A DNA stretch of 10,410 bases from JAQXGO01 sp045592445 (GTDB lineage Bacteria > Bacillota > Clostridia > UMGS1883 > UMGS1540): assembly GCA_045592445.1 (NCBI GenBank), contig JAZNUV010000013.1:1-10410 (forward strand). Direction: 5' to 3'. Under the pieces are notes generated by a model. It ran no database searches. It was given only the letters and a program-made list of their open reading frames with translations, and was not told where the DNA came from. A program made the position numbers and the translations under genes. Numbering within the stretch: position 1 is the stretch's first letter; the number at the start of each line of letters is the position of its first letter. Shown piece after piece: positions 1-6,866 of this stretch.

Positions 1-39
1 GAGACCGATTTTTATTGATTCAAATTCTATATTTTCCAT
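1..39 (-). CDS. rpoC: RNA polymerase beta' subunit, N-terminus only (rpoC, partial)
   Basis: Only the first 13 codons lie in the window, reading MENIEFESIKIGL. This matches the usual start of bacterial RpoC, where a phrase like 'IGLASP' follows an acidic/aromatic lead-in. An AAGGAGG ribosome binding site lies 9-10 nt upstream of the ATG. The gene follows the rpoB stop by 18 nt, the normal rpoBC order, so the two are expected to be co-transcribed. The beta' subunit carries the catalytic Mg-binding centre of RNA polymerase, which lies outside the window. The call rests on the short match plus the rpoB neighbour. Confidence 0.93.
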   Translation of the reverse strand, partial: MENIEFESIKIGL

Positions 40-57
40 GTTTCGTTTCCTCCTTAA

Positions 58-3000
58 TTATTCTTCTTCAGCGTAAGAATCGGTTGCGGGCTCTTCAACA
101 TACTCGCCCTTTTCATCAACCTCGCCGAAGCCTGTCATATCATCCATAACACCCTTGGAAAGCTCATCATCGAATACGGGAGGAGCAAATCCGAGTTCTA
201 CGTCCTCTTCGAAGGTCTGCTTAAGATCGATTTCCTGATTATCCCTATCAAGAACCTTAACATCAAGGCCTAAGGACTGGAATTCCTTAATAAGAACCTT
301 AAAGGATTCGGGAACGCCGGGTGTGGGAACATTTTGACCCTTAACGATAGACTCGTAGGTCTTAACACGTCCGACAACGTCATCCGACTTAACGGTAAGA
401 ATTTCCTGAAGCGTATAGGCTGCGCCGTAAGCTTCAAGAGCCCAAACTTCCATTTCACCAAAACGCTGTCCGCCGAACTGAGCCTTACCACCCAGCGGTT
501 GCTGTGTTACAAGCGAGTAGGGGCCGGTAGAACGCGCGTGAATCTTATCGTCTACCAAATGCAAAAGTTTTAAGAAGTACATATAGCCGACGGTAACAGG
601 ATTGTCAAACGGCTCGCCCGTACGTCCATCATACAGCACGGTCTTACCGTCCGGTCTGCTTCCGACTTTTTCAAGTGCTTCTATAATATCTTCTTCCGTG
701 GCACCATCGAAAACAGGTGTTGCGATTTTAATGCCCATTTTCTTTGCTGCAAGACCAAGATGTACCTCCAAAACCTGTCCGATATTCATACGGGAAGGTA
801 CACCGAGCGGATTCAAAACGATATCCAGCGGTGTGCCATCCGGCAAGAAAGGCATATCCTCTTCCGGTAAAATCCTCGAAATAACACCTTTATTACCGTG
901 ACGTCCTGCCATTTTATCACCAACAGAGATTTTACGTTTCTGTGCAATATAACAACGGACAATCTGATTGACTCCTGGCGGCATTTCGTCGCCGTTTTCA
1001 CGGGTAAATACTTTTACATCCACGATGATACCGGCTTCGCCGTGCGGTACACGCAAGGAAGTATCACGTACTTCGCGTGCTTTCTCACCAAAAATTGCAC
1101 GTAGGAGTCTTTCTTCAGGCGTCAGTTCAGTTTCGCCCTTCGGCGTTACTTTACCGACTAAGATATCCCCGGCTCTGACCTCAGCGCCGCCGCGGATAAT
1201 GCCGCGCTCGTCCAAATCCTTCAGTGCGTCCTCACCAACATTCGGGATTTCACGCGTGATGTCTTCGGGCCCGAGTTTTGTATCTCTGGACTCTGATTCA
1301 TATTCCTCAATGTGAATGGATGTAAATACATCATCACGAACCAGTTTTTCGTTAATTAAAATAGCGTCCTCATAGTTATAACCTTCCCAGGTCATAAATC
1401 CGATAAGCACGTTTCTGCCCAATGCAATTTCGCCGTTATCGGTGGAAGGACCATCTGCGATAATATCGCCCTTTTTCACTTCCTCGCCGCGTTCTACAAT
1501 GGGGCGTTGGTTTATGCATGTGCCCTGGTTCGAACGCATAAACTTTGCAAGCTTTACAGTATGCTTTTCACCCTCTTTATCACGCAATACAATTTCATTT
1601 GCTGCGACGCGTTCAACAAATCCGTCACAGGGAGAAAGTGCAACAACACCAGAGTCCTTTGCTGCTTTATATTCCATACCAGTGCCGACAATCGGCGATT
1701 CCGTTTTAAGCAGCGGCACAGCCTGTCTCTGCATGTTTGAACCCATCAGTGCACGGTTTGCGTCATCATTTTCAAGGAAAGGAATCATGGTCGTTGCAAC
1801 CGAAACAACCTGTTTCGGGGATACGTCCATGTAATCCACATCCGAGGGACTTACTTCTAAAAATTCGTCTTTGTGACGAGCCGTAACTTTTTTATGCAGG
1901 AAACGCCCTTTTTCATCAAGCGGTTCATTCGCCTGTGCTACGATAAATTCGTCCTCAACATCCGCTGTCATATAATGAATTTCATCCGTTACAGCGCCCG
2001 TTTCCTTAGAAACCTTGCGATACGGTGCTTCAATAAAACCGTATTCGTTGACATGTGCATAGGTACTTAAGGAGTTGATAAGACCAATGTTCGGTCCTTC
2101 AGGCGTTTCAATCGGACACATACGACCATAGTGGGTATAATGTACGTCACGAACCTGGAAGCCGGCGCGTTCACGACTTAGACCACCCGGGCCAAGTGCG
2201 GAAAGACGACGCTTATGTGTAAGCTCACCCAAGGGATTTGTCTGATCCATAAACTGCGAAAGCTGTGAAGAACCAAAAAATTCTTTCATGGTTGCCACAA
2301 CAGGTCGAATATTGATAAGCGACTGCGGCGTTACAATATCAAGATCCTGTGTGCTCATTCTTTCACGAACGCCACGTTCCATGCGTGCGAGACCCATGCG
2401 GAATTGATTCTGCAAAAGTTCACCCACACCGCGCAAACGACGGTTTCCGAGATGGTCAATATCATCTACATTGCCGAGTCCGTAAAAAAGATTTAAGCAA
2501 TAGTTAATAGAAGCGAAAATATCGTCCTCCGTAATATGTTTCGGAGAAAGTGCATCCACGCTACGCAAAATTGCAGCTTTAATATCTTCTTCGCTCTCAT
2601 TTTCTTCCAGAATTGTTTCCAGCACGCTGCGGCGCACTTTGCCGCGGATATTTAAATCCGTAACATCAAAATCAACAAATTCTGAAAGTTCAACCATATT
2701 ATTAGAAAATACTTTAATTGTTTTTCTTTCGCCTGTGTTTCTGTCTTCCACCATAATGTGTACGATGTTAACACCTGCGCATTCCGCAGCTTCCGCCTTA
2801 TCACGCGTGATGACTTCACCCGCTGCGCAAATAACCTCGCCTGTTCTTTCGTCCACAATATTTTCAGCAGCAATCTGGCCAACAACGCGCGACGCAATTG
2901 CAAGCTTCTTATTAAACTTATAGCGACCTACGCGCGCCAGGTCATAGCGTTTGGGGTCAAAGAACAGCATCTGCAAAAGCGAACGTGAGCTTTCCACCGT

Positions 3001-3735
3001 AGGCGGCTCACCCGGACGCAGACGACGATAAATTTCAAACAAAGCTTCCTCTTCCGTTTTTGCGGCGTCCTTTTCAATGGTAGCCATAAGACGCTCGTCC
3101 TCACCAAAGAGGTTTGTAATATCTATATCATTAACAAGACCTAAGGAACGCAAAAGCACCGTAACAGGCAGCTTTCTTGTTCTGTCTACGCGAACCCAAA
3201 ATACATCATTTGAGTCAGTTTCATACTCAAGCCATGCACCACGGTTCGGAATTACTGTGGAAGTTAAAAGCTTTTTGCCGATTTTATCGACGCTTTCTTC
3301 ATAATATATACCAGGGGAACGAACCAGCTGGCTGACAATAACACGCTCGGCACCATTGATAATAAAGGTACCTTGTGCTGTCATGAGCGGAAAATCTCCC
3401 ATAAAGATTTCCTGTTCCTTGATTTCGCCCGTTTCCATGTTCCGAAGGCGCACTTTAACACGCAAAGAGGTTGCGTAGTTTGTATCACGCTCTCTGCACT
3501 CCTCAATTGTGTATTTGGGCTTTTCATCAAACGCATAGTCTACAAATTCCAGGACAAGGTTGCCGGTATAATCTGTGATTGGCGAAACATCGTGAAACAC
3601 TTCACGAATCCCTTCTTCTATAAACCACTTGTATGAATTCTTCTGCACCTCAATCAGATTGGGCATTTCCAAAACTTCATTGATTTTTGCATAGCTCATT
3701 CTTGTGTTTTTGCCAAGTTGCACGGGATGTACCAT
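58..3735 (-). CDS. rpoB: DNA-directed RNA polymerase subunit beta (rpoB)
   Basis: This is the beta subunit of core RNA polymerase. It forms one pincer of the clamp and part of the active site and RNA channel. The protein has 1225 residues, within the usual range for Bacillota. Visible landmarks: the rifampicin-pocket segment around residues 488-514 (SQFMDQTNPL, then THKRRLSALGPGG), with Asp497, His507 and Ser512 at the E. coli D516, H526 and S531 positions, so no classical resistance change. Also seen are GRMCPIETPEGPNIGLINSL, the active-site lysines Lys941 and Lys949 in KISVGDKMAGRHGNKG, and the C-terminal EVWALEAYGAAYTLQE segment that contacts beta'. I chose the ATG at 3735. A GTG three codons earlier is in frame, but it lies inside the Shine-Dalgarno sequence GAGGTGAGG. 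The C-terminus is acidic. rpoC follows 18 nt downstream. No rplL lies upstream, and the gene has its own promoter. Confidence 0.99.
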   Translation of the reverse strand: MVHPVQLGKNTRMSYAKINEVLEMPNLIEVQKNSYKWFIEEGIREVFHDVSPITDYTGNLVLEFVDYAFDEKPKYTIEECRERDTNYATSLRVKVRLRNMETGEIKEQEIFMGDFPLMTAQGTFIINGAERVIVSQLVRSPGIYYEESVDKIGKKLLTSTVIPNRGAWLEYETDSNDVFWVRVDRTRKLPVTVLLRSLGLVNDIDITNLFGEDERLMATIEKDAAKTEEEALFEIYRRLRPGEPPTVESSRSLLQMLFFDPKRYDLARVGRYKFNKKLAIASRVVGQIAAENIVDERTGEVICAAGEVITRDKAEAAECAGVNIVHIMVEDRNTGERKTIKVFSNNMVELSEFVDFDVTDLNIRGKVRRSVLETILEENESEEDIKAAILRSVDALSPKHITEDDIFASINYCLNLFYGLGNVDDIDHLGNRRLRGVGELLQNQFRMGLARMERGVRERMSTQDLDIVTPQSLINIRPVVATMKEFFGSSQLSQFMDQTNPLGELTHKRRLSALGPGGLSRERAGFQVRDVHYTHYGRMCPIETPEGPNIGLINSLSTYAHVNEYGFIEAPYRKVSKETGAVTDEIHYMTADVEDEFIVAQANEPLDEKGRFLHKKVTARHKDEFLEVSPSDVDYMDVSPKQVVSVATTMIPFLENDDANRALMGSNMQRQAVPLLKTESPIVGTGMEYKAAKDSGVVALSPCDGFVERVAANEIVLRDKEGEKHTVKLAKFMRSNQGTCINQRPIVERGEEVKKGDIIADGPSTDNGEIALGRNVLIGFMTWEGYNYEDAILINEKLVRDDVFTSIHIEEYESESRDTKLGPEDITREIPNVGEDALKDLDERGIIRGGAEVRAGDILVGKVTPKGETELTPEERLLRAIFGEKAREVRDTSLRVPHGEAGIIVDVKVFTRENGDEMPPGVNQIVRCYIAQKRKISVGDKMAGRHGNKGVISRILPEEDMPFLPDGTPLDIVLNPLGVPSRMNIGQVLEVHLGLAAKKMGIKIATPVFDGATEEDIIEALEKVGSRPDGKTVLYDGRTGEPFDNPVTVGYMYFLKLLHLVDDKIHARSTGPYSLVTQQPLGGKAQFGGQRFGEMEVWALEAYGAAYTLQEILTVKSDDVVGRVKTYESIVKGQNVPTPGVPESFKVLIKEFQSLGLDVKVLDRDNQEIDLKQTFEEDVELGFAPPVFDDELSKGVMDDMTGFGEVDEKGEYVEEPATDSYAEEE

Positions 3736-3756
3736 AAACCTCACCTCATATTAAAA

Positions 3757-3858
3757 TTACAATTTATATAAAAAGGCTTTTCGACCAAACCTTCCGGTAG
3801 CGTCGAGCTCTGCCTTACTTGATATATCTAAAAAGTTTGCATACGTATCCATTCTCAT
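3757..3858 (-). other. 33-codon open frame in the rpoB leader (possible leader peptide, uncertain)
   Basis: An ATG a few bases past the predicted rpoB transcription start opens a 33-codon frame. It begins MRMDTYANFLDISSK, ends GRFGRKAFLYKL, and stops 21 nt before the rpoB ATG. There is no Shine-Dalgarno sequence before the first ATG or the second one two codons later, so translation is doubtful. The frame contains a weak hairpin (CGAC...ACC-GGAA-GGT...GTCG). I recognise no family. It may be a leader peptide, a remnant, or chance. Confidence 0.25.
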
Positions 3859-3871
3859 GATGCAGATTTGT

Positions 3872-3900
3872 ATTTTATCATATAATTTCCTTCTTGTCAA
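3872..3900 (-). promoter_or_regulatory. Sigma-A-type promoter for rpoBC
   Basis: On the minus strand there is a perfect TTGACA -35, a 17-nt spacer and a TAAAAT -10 preceded by TG (extended -10, TGATAAAAT). Transcription should begin near 3865, giving a leader of about 130 nt before rpoB. The near-consensus elements fit the high expression expected for RNA polymerase core genes. The start site is inferred. Confidence 0.85.
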
Positions 3901-3970
3901 GGAAAAAATAAAATAAAATTCATGATTTGCGCAATTTTTGTGCATACTTCCACAAAAGCCGCGCTTTTCC

Positions 3971-3999
3971 TTGACAAATTACAGTTTTTGGTGTATTCT
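3971..3999 (+). promoter_or_regulatory. Promoter for the yfcE-like/coaX operon
   Basis: TTGACA at the left end is followed after 17 nt by TATTCT, a fair -10 with 4 of 6 bases. Transcription would start near 4006, giving a short leader that carries the AAAGGAG site for the next gene. It stands back to back with the rpoB promoter. Confidence 0.7.
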
Positions 4000-4028
4000 A
4001 TAAAAAAGAATCCGAAAGGAGATTTGTT

Positions 4029-4496
4029 ATGCGAATTGTTGTCTTTAGTGACAGCCACGGCAGAATTCATAATTGTATTTATGCGATTGAGGCACTCGGT
4101 GCTGTTGACCATATTATTCACCTCGGCGATGTCCGTGCGGACGCTTCCGATCTCGGCGTTGTTTTTCCACATATTCCCATCACTGCCGTTTGCGGTAACA
4201 GTGAGCTTGGTACGGGACTCCTTTTGGAAAATACATTAAAAATTGAAGGAAAACGTATTTTCCTGTGTCACGGTCACACCTACCATGTTAAAAATGGGTT
4301 GCATGCGCTTGCCGAAGCAGGAAAAGATGCAGATTTGGTACTTTTTGGGCACACTCATGAGCCTTTTGATGATGTAGTGGATGGCGTCCACCTTTTTAAT
4401 CCCGGCAGTATCTCGTTGCCTGCATCAGGTTCCCCATCTTTTGGGATTATAGAAATTGACAACGGAGTTTTGCGCACCGCACATCGTACCCGTTAA
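4029..4496 (+). CDS. YfcE/MJ0936-family metallophosphoesterase
   Basis: A small calcineurin-like phosphodiesterase of 155 residues, the usual length for this one-domain family, which uses two divalent metals to hydrolyse phosphodiester bonds. The true substrate is generally unknown. Metal-binding motifs appear in order: DSH (residues 8-10), GD (33-34), GN (56-57), HGH (81-83), GHTH (107-110) and the family NPGS (124-127). The third motif reads GNSE where relatives usually have GNCD, but the metal-ligand Asn is kept. There is no signal peptide or membrane segment, so it is cytoplasmic. An AAAGGAG site lies 8 nt before the ATG. It is the first gene of a plus-strand operon and is followed 21 nt later by coaX. 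I leave the symbol empty because orthology to E. coli yfcE is not certain. Confidence 0.92.
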   Translation: MRIVVFSDSHGRIHNCIYAIEALGAVDHIIHLGDVRADASDLGVVFPHIPITAVCGNSELGTGLLLENTLKIEGKRIFLCHGHTYHVKNGLHALAEAGKDADLVLFGHTHEPFDDVVDGVHLFNPGSISLPASGSPSFGIIEIDNGVLRTAHRTR

Positions 4497-4517
4497 TATA
4501 TCAAAGGAGAGACTTTT

Positions 4518-5294
4518 ATGCTGCTTGCCATTGACGTAGGCAATACCAATATTACACTCGGTGTTTATGACGGTTCCACCCCCGTGGCGCATTTTCGCCT
4601 TGCAACAGTTCATGAACGCTCACGCGATGAATATGGCGTTTTACTTCTGAATTTTTTATCCTGCAGAAAAATAGATGTTGCCGACATATCCGATGTTATC
4701 GTTGCCTCGGTTGTTCCTCAGGTTATGTATTCTTTGGAACGTGCAATTTCAGGCTATCTCGGGCATTCACCGATTGTGATTACCAATCGCCACGACTTTG
4801 GTCTTAGGCTTTTATATGATAATCCGCGTGAAATTGGTGTTGACCGGCTTGTAAACGCATACGCCGCACACCACATTTATGGTGGTTCTCTTGTTTTGGT
4901 TGATTTCGGTACGGCGACAACGTTTTGTGCCGTCACAGAAAGCGGCGATTATCTGGGCGGTGTGATATGTCCCGGTATCAAAATTTCTTCCGAGGCATTA
5001 TTTCAGCGTACGGCAAAATTACCTCGTGTGGAAATCACAGGTATTGATACGGTTATTGGGAAAACCACAGTTTCCGCAATACAGTCGGGGCTTTTATTTG
5101 GCTATGTGGGGCAAGTGGAATATATTGTTCATAAGATAAAAGAAGAAATGCAGTCACCAGAGGCTAAGGTAATCGGTACGGGGGGACTTGCGAATTTGAT
5201 TGCCCAAAAAACAGATGTATTTGATGACGTAAACGGTAAACTTACATTAGAAGGCTTACGCCTTTTGTATCAGAATACAGTTTCGAAAAAATAA
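4518..5294 (+). CDS. coaX: Type III pantothenate kinase (CoaX)
   Basis: Phosphorylates pantothenate to 4'-phosphopantothenate, the first step of CoA synthesis from vitamin B5. The type III enzyme is an ASKHA-fold kinase that needs a monovalent cation and is not feedback-inhibited by CoA. Length (258 residues) is typical. Visible motifs: the N-terminal phosphate-binding DVGNTN (6-11), the pantothenate-site GVDRL (107-111) with catalytic Asp109, DFGTATT (129-135), GGVICPG (147-153), and a late GTGGLA before the C-terminus. The ATG has an AAAGGAGAG site 6-7 nt upstream. It follows the phosphodiesterase by 21 nt and precedes a dehydrogenase-like gene by 15 nt, so co-transcription is likely. All recognised catalytic motifs are intact. 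Confidence 0.97.
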   Translation: MLLAIDVGNTNITLGVYDGSTPVAHFRLATVHERSRDEYGVLLLNFLSCRKIDVADISDVIVASVVPQVMYSLERAISGYLGHSPIVITNRHDFGLRLLYDNPREIGVDRLVNAYAAHHIYGGSLVLVDFGTATTFCAVTESGDYLGGVICPGIKISSEALFQRTAKLPRVEITGIDTVIGKTTVSAIQSGLLFGYVGQVEYIVHKIKEEMQSPEAKVIGTGGLANLIAQKTDVFDDVNGKLTLEGLRLLYQNTVSKK

Positions 5295-5309
5295 TACAGG
5301 AGTCAAATT

Positions 5310-6296
5310 ATGAAAATTATTGCGTTGGACAGAATGGGGACAGATTTTTCTCTGGAAAAGAAAGCCTTTCGTGACGTAGGTGCTACATTTCAGGTTACCT
5401 ACTATAAGGACGCAGATGACCTTAAGGAGCTGACGCGGGACGCCGATGTTCTTATGTACAGTGATGCACATATTTCTGCCGCAATTATAGAGAATCTCAA
5501 ACGATGCAAAATGATTATTCGCTATGGCATCGATTGTGATAATGTAGATTTGAAAGCAGCAGGCGAAAAGGGTATTTATGTCTGTAATACGCCTTCTTAC
5601 GGCATTTACGATGCGGCAGAACATACGTTTGCACTCCTTCTTTCTCTCGCAAAGCACATTCCTGTTGCGGACAGATGTACACGTGCCGTGCAATGGAATC
5701 CCGAAAAAATTGGGAAAGCTGAACGCCTTTACGGCAAAGTAATCGGTATTGTTGGCTACGGACAAATTGCGCATCTTATAGCACAGTATGCCCGTGCTTT
5801 TTCAATGGATGTTTTGGTGTACGACATGTTTTCAAACGAAGGTGCTGCCGCCTCCTTCGGCACAGTCGTTTCAGATTTGGATACGCTTCTAAAACGTGCA
5901 GATTTTGTTACACTTCATACGCCGCTTTTTGAAGAAACAAAACACATGATGGGGATGCAACAATTTAGGCATATGAAAAAGGAAGCTTTTTTAATCAACA
6001 CTGCAAGCGGTGGACTTATCAATGAAAACGAGCTCGTATACGCGCTTTTAACGGGTGAAATTCAAGGCGCGGCTCTTGATGTTTTTGAAAACGAGCCCCT
6101 TTCATTGCACAGCAAGCTTCTTTCTATGGATAACGTTGTACTCTCACCGCATGTTGCCCGCAATTCCACCATAGGTACGCTGGAATTACATAAAGAAGTT
6201 ACGGAAAATGTATTACGCGTTTTAAGCGGCGATACACCCCAAAATATTGTAAACAAAAAATTCCTCAAAAAGGGAAATTACGTATGCAGATTTTAG
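5310..6296 (+). CDS. D-2-hydroxyacid dehydrogenase-family protein with catalytic Arg replaced by Ser
   Basis: This 328-residue protein has the two-domain D-isomer 2-hydroxyacid dehydrogenase fold (phosphoglycerate dehydrogenase/CtBP-like group). That group normally interconverts 2-oxo and D-2-hydroxy acids with NAD(H). Visible: RYGIDCDNVD (71-80), NTPSYG and the AAEHTFALLL helix, a Rossmann motif GIVGYGQIA (146-154) with Asp172 in VYDM at the end of strand 2 (points to NAD rather than NADP), and DVFENEP with Glu262 and SPH with His281, the usual acid/base pair. The usual N-T-A-R-G motif reads NTASGG, with Ser233 (codon AGC) at the position of the substrate-carboxylate Arg, exactly 29 residues before Glu262. 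The native reaction is therefore uncertain. An ACAGGAG site precedes the ATG. The 3' end overlaps the next gene by 13 nt, so the two are likely translationally coupled. Confidence 0.88.
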   Translation: MKIIALDRMGTDFSLEKKAFRDVGATFQVTYYKDADDLKELTRDADVLMYSDAHISAAIIENLKRCKMIIRYGIDCDNVDLKAAGEKGIYVCNTPSYGIYDAAEHTFALLLSLAKHIPVADRCTRAVQWNPEKIGKAERLYGKVIGIVGYGQIAHLIAQYARAFSMDVLVYDMFSNEGAAASFGTVVSDLDTLLKRADFVTLHTPLFEETKHMMGMQQFRHMKKEAFLINTASGGLINENELVYALLTGEIQGAALDVFENEPLSLHSKLLSMDNVVLSPHVARNSTIGTLELHKEVTENVLRVLSGDTPQNIVNKKFLKKGNYVCRF

Positions 6297-6700
6297 TTGT
6301 AGATGGACAAGGCGGCGGCATCGGCAAGCTACTTGTTTCCAAATTGAAAGAAACATTACCCCATATCTCAGTGCGTGCAGTCGGCACCAACAGTTTCGCC
6401 ACCCATGCAATGCACAAGGCAGGGGCAGACCTTGCTGCAACAGGCGAAAACGCAATCGTAGTCGGTTGCAAGAACGCTTCTATAATTGTCGGCCCCGTCG
6501 GCATCGTAATTGCGGACGCATTACTCGGCGAAATTACCCCTAAAATGGCGGTCGCAATCGGACAGAGTGATGCAAAGAAGGTCTTAATTCCGACCAACCA
6601 ATGTGGCCATGTTGTTGTGGGCACTGCTGCATCGTCTGTCACCACTCTTATAAGTCAGGCGATCGATGAAATTGTAAACATAATTTCACAAGAATCCTGA
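6284..6700 (+). CDS. DUF3842 family protein
   Basis: A 138-residue protein that I recognise by pattern as DUF3842, a family of unknown function found mainly in anaerobic Bacillota. Visible: a glycine-rich start VVDGQGGGIGK (5-15), resembling a Rossmann/P-loop nucleotide-binding turn, then VGTNSFATHAMHKAGA (33-48), TGENAIVV (53-60), GPVGIVI (70-76), LGEITPKMA (81-89) and a C-terminal segment around KVLIPTNQCGHVVVG. These Gly/Asn-rich blocks are the conserved part of the family. No catalytic residue can be assigned and no membrane segment is seen. The start codon lies inside the end of the dehydrogenase gene, with an AAAGGGAAA site upstream. It is the last gene of the operon. Confidence 0.85.
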   Translation: MQILVVDGQGGGIGKLLVSKLKETLPHISVRAVGTNSFATHAMHKAGADLAATGENAIVVGCKNASIIVGPVGIVIADALLGEITPKMAVAIGQSDAKKVLIPTNQCGHVVVGTAASSVTTLISQAIDEIVNIISQES

Positions 6701-6770
6701 TTTTAATGCTTAGGCGGATAAATTTCTGTTCGCGAGAAATCGAATTGCTCAGAACCTGCTTTTCTCCATG

Positions 6771-6807
6771 AAAAAAGCAAGCAGCCGTCTTATCGACAAC
6801 TGCTTGC
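6771..6807 (-). terminator. Intrinsic terminator of the aminotransferase gene
   Basis: Reading the minus strand, GCAAGCAG and CTGCTTGC pair as an 8-bp stem with a 15-nt loop, followed at once by six T. It lies about 60 nt past the aminotransferase stop. Confidence 0.85.
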
Positions 6808-6823
6808 CAGAACATTTCATGTT

Positions 6824-6858
6824 AACTCTTTTCATCAACAGTTGGAAAGAGTTTTTTT
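6824..6858 (+). terminator. Intrinsic terminator of the coaX operon
   Basis: AACTCTTT pairs with AAAGAGTT across a 14-nt loop, running into a seven-T tract on the plus strand. It lies about 120 nt past the DUF3842 stop and abuts the convergent aminotransferase gene. The stem is AT-rich, so termination may be partial. The 120 nt between the DUF3842 stop and this hairpin otherwise hold only the opposing terminator. Confidence 0.7.
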
Positions 6859-6866
6859 ATTTAGAT

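Noticed and set aside
3897..4172. 91-codon minus-strand and 105-codon plus-strand frames near the divergent promoters
   Set aside because: They overlap the two promoters and the phosphodiesterase gene in wrong phases, with no ribosome site or family motif.
5256..5774. 172-codon minus-strand open frame
   Set aside because: It lies opposite the end of coaX and the dehydrogenase gene, both well supported; it has no recognisable motif.
6723..6739. Short hairpin ATTTCT...AGAAAT after DUF3842 as a terminator
   Set aside because: The stem is only about 6 AT-rich pairs with no T tract; the better terminator is at 6824-6858.
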